In this document: in pieces, positions 1 through 7,286 of the stretch | How the letters are laid out: each line of letters starts with the position of its first letter | Numbering within the stretch: the first letter of the stretch is position 1 | From: an uncultured Bacilli bacterium | GTDB lineage: Bacteria; Bacillota_I; Bacilli_A; ML615J-28; CAG-313 | Length of the DNA: 15,364 nt | Reading direction: 5' to 3' | Assembly (NCBI GenBank): GCA_904501965.1 | Contig: CAJGCS010000007.1 | Span: forward strand, 1-15,364 | The notes under the pieces: model-generated | What the model saw: the letters and a program-made list of their open reading frames with translations, nothing else | The model's database searches: none | Told to the model about the DNA's origin: nothing | Translations under genes and position numbers: made by a program

Positions 1-150
1 GGAAAATATGTAGTTACTAAATGGTTAGATTATGAATATCAAAAATATTCAGAAAGAAAGATTTTCTCTGACAAAGATTTAGCAGCAGATTATGCTTGGA
101 AATTATTTGGTGGAGATGAAGAATTTAAAAAGGTTTTGGATAAAAAATAA
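1..150 (+). CDS. 3' end of unidentified gene (partial)
   Basis: Frame 1 is open from the first base of the window and ends at TAA 148-150, giving the last 49 residues of a protein. The piece is charged and soluble-looking (ends FKKVLDKK), with no membrane segment and no motif I recognise. Codon use (AAA, GAA, TAT rich) matches the neighbouring genes, which supports real coding. The 5' end lies outside the window. The strong hairpin terminator at 264-297 is the first transcription stop downstream of it. Function not assigned. Confidence 0.6.
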   Translation, partial: GKYVVTKWLDYEYQKYSERKIFSDKDLAADYAWKLFGGDEEFKKVLDKK

Positions 151-263
151 ATAAAACAAACATCTCTTTTAACATTAAGGATGAGATTGTAAAAATACAG
201 GTTCATCTTATAAAGGAGTTTCGATATTTAGAACTAATATCAAAAACTTTTACAAGCAAAACT

Positions 264-297
264 AGGTAGGTTTACTCTTTGGGTAGACTTACCTTTT
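264..297 (+). terminator. Rho-independent terminator
   Basis: Bases 264-277 pair with 281-294 over 14 bp, including three G-U pairs, around a TTT loop. The stem is followed by TTT and an A+T-rich tail. It ends transcription of the upstream partial gene or of a small RNA in 151-297. Confidence 0.75.
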
Positions 298-465
298 ATA
301 ATTATTAAATATCTATTAATTAAGATAGTAATTAGCATAGCTATGTTTTAAATATTGATACTATGAGTAAATATAAGAAAAAACAATTTATTAAAAATGA
401 TACAAATGTATTTATTAATATATTTTTAAAGTATGTTTTATTTATAGTATATTAGGTTTTTTGAT

Positions 466-494
466 TTGAATAAAAGTAATAAAAGTGATATAAT
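466..494 (+). promoter_or_regulatory. gpmI operon promoter
   Basis: TTGAAT at 466-471 and TATAAT at 489-494 are separated by 17 bases, and a TGA immediately before the -10 makes it an extended -10. The likely transcript start is near 501, giving a leader of about 25 bases. It would drive gpmI, the lspA-like gene and bioY. No riboswitch or operator is visible in the short leader. Confidence 0.75.
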
Positions 495-524
495 AATTAA
501 CGAATTAACAAAGGAGATTTTTAT

Positions 525-2105
525 ATGAATAATAAAAAAGTTGTTTTAGTAGTAATGGATGGAGTTGGTTTTAGCAAAACTGGTATTGGCGATGCAGTAA
601 CAGAAGCAAACACTCCTAATTTAGATTGGCTTTTAGCTAATTGCCCAAATACAAGATTAAAAGCACATGGAGCTGCAGTTGGCTTACCAAGTGATGATGA
701 TATGGGAAATAGTGAAGTAGGTCATAACGCTCTTGGTTGTGGACAAATTTACTCACAAGGTGCAAAACTTGTAAATGAATCTATTTCATCAAAGAAAGTA
801 TTTGAATCAGATGCATGGAAAAAACTTGTTGCAAACTGTTTAGAACATAATTCTACAATGCACTTTATTGGCTTACTTTCAGATGGTAATGTTCACTCTA
901 ACATTTCTCATTTATTTGCACTTATCGATGGTGCTAAAGCATCAGGAGTTAAAACTGTAAGAATTCATGCTTTACTTGACGGACGTGATGTTCCTGCAAG
1001 AAGTGCTGAAGTATATATTAATGCTTTAGAAGAATACTTAGAAAAAGTAAACGATGCATCATTTAATGCATGTATTGCAAGTGGTGGTGGCCGTATGAAG
1101 ATTACTATGGACCGTTATCAAGCAGATTGGCCAATGGTTCAAAGAGGTTGGGATGCTCACGTAAGAGGTAAAGCAAGAGCTTTTGCAAGTGCAATTGAAG
1201 CTGTTAACACATACAGAGCAGAACTTGATTTAGACGACCAAAACTTACCTGCATTCGTTATCGAAAAAGATGGTGAACCTGTTGGTAAAATTAAAGATTT
1301 AGATAGTGTTGTATTATTTAACTTTAGAGGCGATAGAGCACTTGAAATTTCAATGGCATTTGATGATGTTGAATTTGATAAGTTTGACCGTAATCCGCTT
1401 CCAAAAGTAGTGTATGCAGGTATGCTTGAATATGATGGTGACTTACATTTACCTAAAAATTTCTTAGTTACTCCACCAGTAATCACAAATACAATGTCAG
1501 AATTATTTGTTAAACATGGTATGAAACAATATGCTATTTCTGAAACTCAAAAATATGGACACGTTACATATTTTTGGAATGGTAATAAATCAGGAAAATT
1601 TTCTGAAGAACTTGAAACTTATGTAGAAATTCCTTCTGATAAAGTTTTATTCAACGAAAGACCAAAAATGAAATCAAAAGAAATTACTGATCTTTTAATC
1701 GAAGAAATGGAAAAAGGCAACTATCAATTCTTAAGATGTAATTATCCTAATGGTGATATGGTTGGTCATACTGGAGATTTCGAAGCTGTTAAGATTTCAG
1801 TTGAAGCTGTTGACGAATCTTTAGAACGTTTAATGGAAGCTGCAGATAAATATGGTTATGCTTTAGTAATTACTGCTGACCATGGTAATGCTGATGAAAT
1901 GCTTGAAAAGAACAAAAAAGGTGAACTTCAAGTAAGAACAGCTCACTCACTTAACCCAGTTCCATTTATCATTTATGATAAAACAACTAAATACGAAATC
2001 ACAGATAACACTGAAGGCTTAGGTCTTGCAAACGTAGCCGCAACTGTTGCAAAAATGTTTGATATCGAAGCTCCAAAATGCTGGGAAAGAAGTATTATTA
2101 AATAA
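525..2105 (+). CDS. gpmI: 2,3-bisphosphoglycerate-independent phosphoglycerate mutase
   Basis: Interconverts 3-phosphoglycerate and 2-phosphoglycerate in cytosolic glycolysis, using two Mn ions and a phosphoserine intermediate. Alkaline-phosphatase-fold motifs are complete: D12 in VMDG, the phosphoserine S63 in GNSEVGH, D411 and H415 in GDMVGH, D452-H453 in TADHGN, and H474 in RTAHSLNP. The middle insert domain carries DGNVHS, HALLDGRDV and GGGR...TMDRY. The GGGRMKITMDRYQADW stretch resembles the longer plant/spirochaete/trypanosomatid-type enzymes rather than the Bacillus form (IASVSGR type). Its 526 residues also exceed the roughly 510 usual for Bacillus. The ATG at 525 sits 8 bases after AAGGAG (511-516). 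It is the first gene of a likely operon with the lspA-like gene (24 bases downstream) and bioY. Confidence 0.96.
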   Translation: MNNKKVVLVVMDGVGFSKTGIGDAVTEANTPNLDWLLANCPNTRLKAHGAAVGLPSDDDMGNSEVGHNALGCGQIYSQGAKLVNESISSKKVFESDAWKKLVANCLEHNSTMHFIGLLSDGNVHSNISHLFALIDGAKASGVKTVRIHALLDGRDVPARSAEVYINALEEYLEKVNDASFNACIASGGGRMKITMDRYQADWPMVQRGWDAHVRGKARAFASAIEAVNTYRAELDLDDQNLPAFVIEKDGEPVGKIKDLDSVVLFNFRGDRALEISMAFDDVEFDKFDRNPLPKVVYAGMLEYDGDLHLPKNFLVTPPVITNTMSELFVKHGMKQYAISETQKYGHVTYFWNGNKSGKFSEELETYVEIPSDKVLFNERPKMKSKEITDLLIEEMEKGNYQFLRCNYPNGDMVGHTGDFEAVKISVEAVDESLERLMEAADKYGYALVITADHGNADEMLEKNKKGELQVRTAHSLNPVPFIIYDKTTKYEITDNTEGLGLANVAATVAKMFDIEAPKCWERSIIK

Positions 2106-2129
2106 TTAAAAAAGAAAGAGGTGTACTCT

Positions 2130-2603
2130 ATGAAACTATTATTTATATGTATCTATTTAATAGTTTTAATTGGTATACCTCTTTTTGAACACTTTATAAA
2201 AAGAAAAATAAAAAATAATAAATATAAAACACTTCCATATTGCATATTAAAAGGGAATGTAAAAATCCATTATTCAACTAACACTGGAATGATGTTAGGA
2301 TTTTTAAAAAATAAAAAAAACTTTATTAAGATAATTACAATAATCTTAGTATTAATATTATTTGGGTTTTCAATATATATCTTACTTTTTGAAGAATACT
2401 TATATATATTAAAAGTGGGCCTTGCTTTATTATCTGGAGGTGCATTAAGCAATGCAATCGAAAGATTATTTAAAGGCTTTGTTATAGACTATTTTAGTTT
2501 CCCAAAATTTTTTATAAAAAAAGTAAGAAGAGTAATATTTAATTTTGCGGATATAGCAATCTTTCTAGGTTGTTTAATTTGTTTAATTGGTGTATTTCTA
2601 TGA
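2130..2603 (+). CDS. Signal peptidase II (LspA)-like membrane aspartyl protease
   Basis: A 157-residue integral membrane protein with four predicted helices (about 3-19, 64-88, 91-108, 137-157), the LspA layout. LspA cleaves the signal peptide of lipid-modified prolipoproteins. The family signatures are present: NTGMMLG (N51) for the usual NxGAAFG, GGALSNAIERL, and both catalytic aspartates, D120 in VIDYF and D141 in FNFAD. The first helix departs from the family: the usual DxxTK is replaced by FEHFIKRK. It may be a divergent main enzyme or a specialised paralog. The ATG at 2130 is preferred over an in-frame GTG at 2121, because AGAGGTG (2117-2123) is spaced for 2130 and would overlap the GTG. 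The stop TGA overlaps the bioY ATG (ATGA, 2600-2603). Confidence 0.85.
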   Translation: MKLLFICIYLIVLIGIPLFEHFIKRKIKNNKYKTLPYCILKGNVKIHYSTNTGMMLGFLKNKKNFIKIITIILVLILFGFSIYILLFEEYLYILKVGLALLSGGALSNAIERLFKGFVIDYFSFPKFFIKKVRRVIFNFADIAIFLGCLICLIGVFL

Positions 2604-3139
2604 AAAAAAGAAGTTTAGATATATATAAAGTAGTATCGGTTGCTTTGTTTGTCGCATTATTATCAGTTACTTCATTTATTGTAATCCCCATACCTTTTTC
2701 ATTTGTTCCTATTACTTTACAAACAATTGTAATAAACATTATTGCTATACGTTTTAAAACAAAAGAAGCGATGATAATAATATTTTTATATATGCTACTA
2801 GGCATTCTAGGTGTTCCTGTTTTTGGTGGAAGCGCTGGAATTGGAAAATTATTAAGCCCTGCCGGTGGTTATTATATTGGTTTCATTCTATCAGTGTTTG
2901 TTATGAGTATGTTTAAAAAAAATAACCTGTGCTTTAAAAATATACTAATGATTTTATTGTTTGTTGGTATGCCAATCCAACATGGATGTGCTGTAGGATT
3001 AATGCTTTTTTATAATAATTTTGACATAGTAAATGCATTTTTGACAATATCTGTGCCATTCATACTAGGTGACATTATAAAATGTATAATAAGTAGTTTT
3101 ATATTAACAAAACTAACGAATATAATAAAACAGAACTAG
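2600..3139 (+). CDS. bioY: Biotin transporter S component BioY
   Basis: A 179-residue protein with about six hydrophobic segments: the biotin-binding S component of an energy-coupling factor (ECF) transporter, which works with a shared EcfA/EcfA'/EcfT module encoded elsewhere. BioY signatures are clear: VPITLQT (36-42), a GVPVFGG...GKLLSPAGGYYIGF block (about 71-95), and a C-terminal PFILGDIIK. The ATG at 2600 overlaps the previous stop as ATGA. No own Shine-Dalgarno is obvious, so translation is probably coupled to the lspA-like gene. An upstream in-frame TTG at 2570 would add ten residues but has no ribosome binding site. No BirA operator is seen, so biotin control is not evident here. Confidence 0.93.
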   Translation: MKKRSLDIYKVVSVALFVALLSVTSFIVIPIPFSFVPITLQTIVINIIAIRFKTKEAMIIIFLYMLLGILGVPVFGGSAGIGKLLSPAGGYYIGFILSVFVMSMFKKNNLCFKNILMILLFVGMPIQHGCAVGLMLFYNNFDIVNAFLTISVPFILGDIIKCIISSFILTKLTNIIKQN

Positions 3140-3157
3140 CAATAGTTCTGTTTTATT
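3124..3157 (+). terminator. Terminator of gpmI-lspA-bioY operon
   Basis: A perfect 15-bp stem (3124-3138 with 3143-3157) closed by a GCAA tetraloop, with the U-rich 3' arm GTTTTATT as tail. It begins inside the last bioY codons (the stop is in the 5' arm). Its 3' end overlaps by two bases the first operator palindrome of the marR promoter. Confidence 0.85.
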
Positions 3158-3168
3158 GACTTTGTCAA
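3156..3168 (+). promoter_or_regulatory. Operator O1, palindrome upstream of marR promoter
   Basis: TTGAC-TTT-GTCAA is a perfect inverted repeat with 5-base arms and a 3-base centre. It ends 8 bases before the -35 element at 3177. An identical copy lies at 3210-3222 and a one-mismatch copy at 9871-9883. A symmetric site beside an MarR gene is the expected form of an MarR operator. Binding is inferred. Confidence 0.7.
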
Positions 3169-3176
3169 CAAAATAC

Positions 3177-3205
3177 TTGACAATGGAATTAAATAGATGT
3201 ATACT
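3177..3205 (+). promoter_or_regulatory. marR-degV promoter
   Basis: A consensus -35 TTGACA (3177-3182), a 17-base spacer, and TATACT (3200-3205). The start point should fall near 3211-3213, inside operator O2, so a bound regulator would block initiation. Confidence 0.8.
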
Positions 3206-3209
3206 TTCA

Positions 3210-3222
3210 TTGACTTTGTCAA
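3210..3222 (+). promoter_or_regulatory. Operator O2, palindrome at marR start point
   Basis: A second exact copy of TTGAC-TTT-GTCAA, just downstream of the -10 and covering the predicted transcript start. Its centre is 54 bases (about five helical turns) from that of O1, so both sites would face the same side of the DNA. It implies autorepression of the marR-degV operon. Confidence 0.72.
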
Positions 3223-3244
3223 AGAAATATTTTGAGGTGAGATT

Positions 3245-3628
3245 ATGGAAATTGATTTTAAGTCATTTTATATGTTTGTTCGAAAACAATGGAAAAATCT
3301 AAACACAAAGATTAAAGAAAAGCTTGATGAAGTAGGCCTTACATCACAACATGTTTCTTATTTAATTGCACTTGCAACAAATAAAAATATCAAGATTAAA
3401 GAATTAAATAATCTTGTAGGAAACGATCCTGCTTTAACAACGCGTGTTCTTACAACTCTTTTTTCAAAGGATTTTGTCGCAAAAACTGAAGAAAGCACAA
3501 GAAAATGTAAGCTTTTCCTTACTAAAAAAGGAGAAGAGTTAATGAAAGCACTTGAAAAAATTTTTGAATCTTTAAATATTAAATTAACAAAAGAACAAAT
3601 GATATTGATATCAGAAAATATAGAATAG
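3245..3628 (+). CDS. MarR-family winged-helix regulator (FabT-like candidate)
   Basis: A 127-residue cytosolic DNA-binding protein, slightly shorter than the usual 140-150. The winged helix is in the middle: a first helix (VSYLIALATN), helix-turn-helix IKIKELNNLVGNDPALTTRVLTTL (split here only for description, about residues 49-72), then a wing around EESTRKCKLFLTKKGEELM. The KGEEL turn is typical of MarR. Terminal helices would form the dimer. The ATG at 3245 follows GAGGTGAG. The degV gene starts 16 bases after its stop. Two palindromes flank its promoter, implying autorepression, and a near-copy on the second degV promoter suggests a wider role. FabT, the MarR repressor of fatty-acid genes in streptococci, is an attractive comparison because of the DegV partners. 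The ligand is unknown. Confidence 0.85.
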   Translation: MEIDFKSFYMFVRKQWKNLNTKIKEKLDEVGLTSQHVSYLIALATNKNIKIKELNNLVGNDPALTTRVLTTLFSKDFVAKTEESTRKCKLFLTKKGEELMKALEKIFESLNIKLTKEQMILISENIE

Positions 3629-3644
3629 AAAGAGGGCAATTTAA

Positions 3645-4535
3645 ATGAGAGATTATGTTATTTTTACAGATAGTTGTAGTGATTTAGGTAAAGATATGCG
3701 TGAAAGAATGGGTATTGAATACCTACAAATGCGTGTTATTCATAATGGTGAAGATATTCCAGCTACTTTAGACTGGGATGAATATAGTGTAGAAGAATTA
3801 TATGGTTGGTTAAAAGCTGGGCATGAATTAAAAACTAACCTTATTCCAATGACAGAATTTATTAATAAATGGCGTCCAGTACTTGAAAGCGGGAAAGATA
3901 TTTTATATATTGCTTGTTCTTCATCTTTAAGTGGGTCTATTAGTGTATCACTTCTTGCACGTGAACAATTACTTGAAGAATTCCCTGATGCTAAAATTAT
4001 TTGCGTAGATAGTCTTGCAGGTAGTATGACTGAAGGTCTTGTTGCATATATGACAGCTTTACAACAACAAGCAGGTAAAACAATCGAAGAAGCTGCAGAA
4101 TGGATTAATGCAAACAAGCTTAAATGTAACCAATTTGCAACAGTAGAAACTTTAAACTATCTTGCTAAATCAGGTAGAATTAAAACATCTAAAGCATTCT
4201 TTGGTAACTTATTTAAAGTTAAGCCTATCTTTATTTCTGATGCTCATGGTAATAATTATACTATAGGTAAAGCAAAAGGAAGAAAAGCTTCAATGGAAGT
4301 TTTAGTTCAAAGTATTAAAGATACAATTGAAAATCCTAGTGAATCAATTGTTTTCATCGGACATGCAAATGATACAGAAGCTGCAGAATATTTAAAGAAA
4401 CGTATTGAAGAAGAAGTTAATCCTAAAGAAATATATATTAACTATATTGGTCCAATTGTTGGTATTACATGTGGACCTGGTACTATTGCAACATTCTGTT
4501 TTGGTAAAGAAGTAACTGTATTTAGTGAAGAATAA
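3645..4535 (+). CDS. DegV family lipid-binding protein (FakB-like), paralog 1
   Basis: 296 residues across the whole DegV domain. DegV/FakB proteins hold a fatty acid and present it to the FakA kinase for phosphorylation, feeding exogenous fatty acids into phospholipid. Visible motifs are FTDSCSDL (7-14), KTNLIP (63-68) where the family often has TSQPS, SSSLSGS (92-98), SGRI before the second lobe, and a C-terminal GPIVGITCGPG. In that last motif the conserved His of the usual HxGPG is Thr275, which suggests altered carboxylate binding or a different ligand. The ATG at 3645 has AGAGGG eight bases upstream. It is cotranscribed with marR and ends at the terminator 4544-4573. No FakA-like kinase gene is in the window. 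Confidence 0.92.
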   Translation: MRDYVIFTDSCSDLGKDMRERMGIEYLQMRVIHNGEDIPATLDWDEYSVEELYGWLKAGHELKTNLIPMTEFINKWRPVLESGKDILYIACSSSLSGSISVSLLAREQLLEEFPDAKIICVDSLAGSMTEGLVAYMTALQQQAGKTIEEAAEWINANKLKCNQFATVETLNYLAKSGRIKTSKAFFGNLFKVKPIFISDAHGNNYTIGKAKGRKASMEVLVQSIKDTIENPSESIVFIGHANDTEAAEYLKKRIEEEVNPKEIYINYIGPIVGITCGPGTIATFCFGKEVTVFSEE

Positions 4536-4543
4536 AAAAAAGT

Positions 4544-4573
4544 AAGGTATTTCTTTTTAATGAAATACCTTTT
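4544..4573 (+). terminator. Terminator of marR-degV operon
   Basis: A perfect 10-bp stem AAGGTATTTC/GAAATACCTT (4544-4553 with 4562-4571), an 8-base loop and a TTTT tail, beginning 8 bases after the degV stop. Confidence 0.85.
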
Positions 4574-4596
4574 ATTAAGTTAATTTTAATTACTAG

Positions 4597-4625
4597 TGTT
4601 AATATAAAATAAAATAATATATAAT
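4597..4625 (+). promoter_or_regulatory. Weak promoter candidate for ABC transporter
   Basis: A perfect TATAAT (4620-4625) lies 17 bases after TGTTAA (4597-4602), a poor -35. The surrounding DNA is almost pure A+T, so a chance match is possible. Some promoter is needed here because a terminator lies just upstream. Confidence 0.4.
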
Positions 4626-4650
4626 AAAATATAAAATGGGGGGAAGATAA

Positions 4651-7209
4651 GTGTTAGAACTAAAAAATATAACAAAAGATTATAAAGTTGCAGATCAAAC
4701 AACAACAGTTCTAAAAGGGATTTCACTTGCTTTTAGAAATCATGAATTTGTATCAATATTAGGTCAATCAGGTTGTGGTAAAACAACAATGTTAAATATT
4801 ATTGGTGGTCTTGATAAATTTACTACAGGGGATTTAATTATCAATGGTAAATCAACAAAGAAATATAAAGATCGTGATTGGGATACATATAGAAACCATT
4901 CTATTGGATTTGTATTTCAAAGTTATAACTTGATTCCACATCAATCAGTACTTAGTAATGTTGAACTTGCACTTTCAATTCGTGGTCTTCCTAAAAAAGA
5001 AAGACGTAAAAAAGCCCTTGAAGCACTTGAAAAAGTTGGTTTAAAAGATCATGTTAGAAAGCGCCCTAATCAATTATCTGGCGGACAATGTCAAAGGGTA
5101 TCTATTGCAAGAGCTTTAGTAGGTGATCCTGATATAGTTTTAGCCGATGAACCTACGGGTGCACTAGATACAGAGACTTCTGTACAAATCATGGAAATTT
5201 TAAAAGAAATTTCCAAAGAGCGCCTTGTTATTATGGTTACTCATAACCCTGAGCTTGCAGACAAATATTCTACAAGAATTGTTCGTATGCTAGATGGTAT
5301 TATTACATCTGACTCTATGCCAGTTGACGGGGATGAGTTTGAAGTTTTAGCTTTAGAAGATAAAGAAAAGATTAATGCAAAATCTAATATAGATGTTCAA
5401 ACAAATCAAAAGTTTAGTGGAAAAATTACTAGAGTATCTTCTGGTGATACTCCATATGTTTCTGGAAAAAACTACAGAAAAGAAAAAAATAAAGCAAACA
5501 AAGAATATAAAAATAAGAAATCCGCAATGAGTGTTTTTACTAGTATTGCACTTTCTGCTAGTAACCTTCTTACTAAAAAAAGTAGAACTTTCATTACAGC
5601 TCTTGCTTGTTCAATTGGTATTATAGGTATTGCAGTAGTATTATCAGTATCTACTGGTATGCATGAATATGTTGATATTTTGGAAAGAGAATCAGCATCT
5701 GCTAACTATATTATGATTAATAATACTAAATTTCAAATTCCTACTACAGAGGATTTTGAAGGTATTAAAGTAGAGTTAGAAGAATACCCTAGTGGTCTTG
5801 ATCATGTATTCCCATATAAAGAAATGACTATGGCTGATGTTATCAAGCCTACTAAACAAGAACTTAGTGAAGATTACATTGCGTATATTGAGAAAAATAC
5901 AAACGGTAATACTCCTGAAACTAGTTTAGTAATCGGTATTGAATATACTAGATCAACTAGCCTGAATATAATTTCTACAAATGGTAAAAATTATGTTAAA
6001 GCCTCTACTCAAGGATGGACAGAAATACTTGATAATCCTGAATATATATCTACACAATATACACTTCTTGCATCATTAAATGGAAAGACTATACCAACAG
6101 AATTTAATGAAATTGTTTTAGTAGTAGATAAATATAATAGAGTTTCAACAAACGTATTAGATGCACTTGGTATAAATTATACAGAAGAGTTAACGCAAAT
6201 AAAGTACGAAGATTTATTAGGAAAAGAAATTAGACTAATATTAAATAACGATTTCTATACTAAAACAACAAACCCAGTAACTAATAAAGATAAATATACT
6301 GCTATTGGTGATGAGGCTGAATTTGCGATAGCTTATGAAAAAGGAATACCTCTTAAAGTTGTATCAATTATTCGTGAAAACCAAGATGCTTCAAACACTT
6401 GGATTTCTACAGGTATTGGATATACAACAGCTTTAACAGATTATGTAATTGAACAAAATATAGCTTCAGATGTTGTTAAATATCAATTATTAGAAGAAAA
6501 TAAAAACTATGACGTATTAAAAGGTTCACCATTTATTTCAATGGGGATGTTTGGTACATCGCTTGAAGATAATCTAAAATCACTTGGTGCTATATCAACT
6601 CCTGAATCTATTATGTTCTATCCAAAAGACTTTGAAGCAAAAGATAAGATTGTAGAAGTATTAGATTATTGGAACAATACTGAAATCTATAAATTATATG
6701 GAAATGAAAAAAATGAAAAAGATGAATATTTAGCAGATGCTAAAAAAGTTGAATATATTGACGTATCCGAATTACTTGCATCAATGTTAGGTGATTTAAT
6801 TGATATTATTACATATGCACTTATTGCTTTCTCTGCAATTTCTTTAGTAGTATCAAGTATTATGATTGCAATTATTACATATGCATCAGTTATTGAAAGA
6901 ATTAAAGAAATTGGTACACTAAGAAGCCTTGGTGCTAGAAAACGCGATATATCTACAGTGTTTATTGCAGAAGCTGGTATTATTGGTGTAGTATCAAGTA
7001 TTATTGCACTTGCAGCTACAGTAGTTATTAACATTATCATTAATATTGTTCTTAGTCACTTAGTCGGAGTAGATACAATTGCACAATTAAGTCTTTCTAT
7101 TGCCTTCTGGATGATTATTCTTTGTGTTGGCATTAACCTTGTAGCAAGTTTAATTCCTGCCCGTATGGCTGCTAAGAAAGACCCAGTTGTTGCTTTAAGA
7201 ACAGAATAA
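4651..7209 (+). CDS. ABC exporter: ATPase fused to FtsX/MacB-type permease
   Basis: 852 residues in one chain. Residues 1 to about 225 are a MacB/LolD-type ATPase: Walker A GQSGCGKT (38-45), Q-loop FQSYNL, signature LSGGQ (142-146), Walker B LADEP with D166-E167, and switch His198. A charged Lys-rich linker (about 226-300) leads to transmembrane helix 1 (about 314-334), a large extracytoplasmic domain (about 340-705), then three helices (about 717-745, 769-800, 812-836) forming the FtsX domain, ending DPVVALRTE. Such type VII mechanotransmission transporters form dimers that export or extract peptides, antibiotics or lipoproteins rather than moving solutes through a channel. The start is GTG 4651 after GGGGGAAG; an ATG at 4636 meets a stop at once. 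No membrane-fusion protein or two-component system is adjacent, so the substrate cannot be stated. Confidence 0.92.
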   Translation: MLELKNITKDYKVADQTTTVLKGISLAFRNHEFVSILGQSGCGKTTMLNIIGGLDKFTTGDLIINGKSTKKYKDRDWDTYRNHSIGFVFQSYNLIPHQSVLSNVELALSIRGLPKKERRKKALEALEKVGLKDHVRKRPNQLSGGQCQRVSIARALVGDPDIVLADEPTGALDTETSVQIMEILKEISKERLVIMVTHNPELADKYSTRIVRMLDGIITSDSMPVDGDEFEVLALEDKEKINAKSNIDVQTNQKFSGKITRVSSGDTPYVSGKNYRKEKNKANKEYKNKKSAMSVFTSIALSASNLLTKKSRTFITALACSIGIIGIAVVLSVSTGMHEYVDILERESASANYIMINNTKFQIPTTEDFEGIKVELEEYPSGLDHVFPYKEMTMADVIKPTKQELSEDYIAYIEKNTNGNTPETSLVIGIEYTRSTSLNIISTNGKNYVKASTQGWTEILDNPEYISTQYTLLASLNGKTIPTEFNEIVLVVDKYNRVSTNVLDALGINYTEELTQIKYEDLLGKEIRLILNNDFYTKTTNPVTNKDKYTAIGDEAEFAIAYEKGIPLKVVSIIRENQDASNTWISTGIGYTTALTDYVIEQNIASDVVKYQLLEENKNYDVLKGSPFISMGMFGTSLEDNLKSLGAISTPESIMFYPKDFEAKDKIVEVLDYWNNTEIYKLYGNEKNEKDEYLADAKKVEYIDVSELLASMLGDLIDIITYALIAFSAISLVVSSIMIAIITYASVIERIKEIGTLRSLGARKRDISTVFIAEAGIIGVVSSIIALAATVVINIIINIVLSHLVGVDTIAQLSLSIAFWMIILCVGINLVASLIPARMAAKKDPVVALRTE

Positions 7210-7226
7210 AAACAAAATACAAAACA

Positions 7227-7274
7227 AAAATCAAAATGTATGTTATAATAAACATAGATTTTGATTTTCTTTTT
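7227..7274 (+). terminator. Terminator-like hairpin after ABC transporter
   Basis: An 11-bp stem (7227-7237 with 7258-7268), one G-G mismatch, then 6 more bp (7239-7244 with 7251-7256) around the loop ATAATA. CTTTTTT follows (7269-7275). It should stop readthrough from the ABC gene. Its loop carries the -10 of the next gene's promoter. Confidence 0.72.
7241..7249 (+). promoter_or_regulatory. Extended -10 promoter for aldo/keto reductase, inside terminator loop
   Basis: TGT-TATAAT (7241-7249) is an extended -10; the -35 region (7221-7226, AAAACA) is weak. Initiation near 7256 would transcribe only the 3' arm of the hairpin, so the new transcript escapes termination. The leader would be about 30 bases, with AGGAGG just before the gene. 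Confidence 0.55.
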
Positions 7275-7286
7275 TAGGAGGAATAT

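Larger units (their letters stand above)
151..524. other. Non-coding gap between partial gene and gpmI
   Basis: A 374-base stretch with no credible ORF on either strand. It holds, in order: weak inverted repeats at 160-208, of which ATCTC/GAGAT and GATGA/TCATC are mutually exclusive pairings; a 6-bp hairpin (223-228 with 236-241); a strong terminator (264-297); very A+T-rich DNA with a 10-bp palindrome CATAGCTATG (336-345); and the gpmI promoter (466-494). The part before 297 is either the 3' UTR of the upstream gene or a small RNA. The part from about 300 to 460 shows nothing else I can name. Confidence 0.6.

Noticed and set aside
336..345. CATAGCTATG palindrome as an operator
   Set aside because: It is a short palindrome in about 85% A+T DNA, 120 bases upstream of the gpmI promoter, with no second copy and no regulator next to it.
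495..524. Riboswitch or T-box before gpmI
   Set aside because: The predicted leader is only about 25-30 bases, too short for an aptamer, with no terminator between promoter and gene.
1157..1486. Minus-strand ORF of 109 codons inside gpmI
   Set aside because: It is fully antisense to the conserved gpmI insert domain, has no ribosome binding site and no recognisable motif.
2570..2599. Longer BioY start at TTG 2570
   Set aside because: It would add ten residues overlapping the lspA-like coding end, with no ribosome binding site. The ATGA overlap at 2600 gives the normal BioY length.
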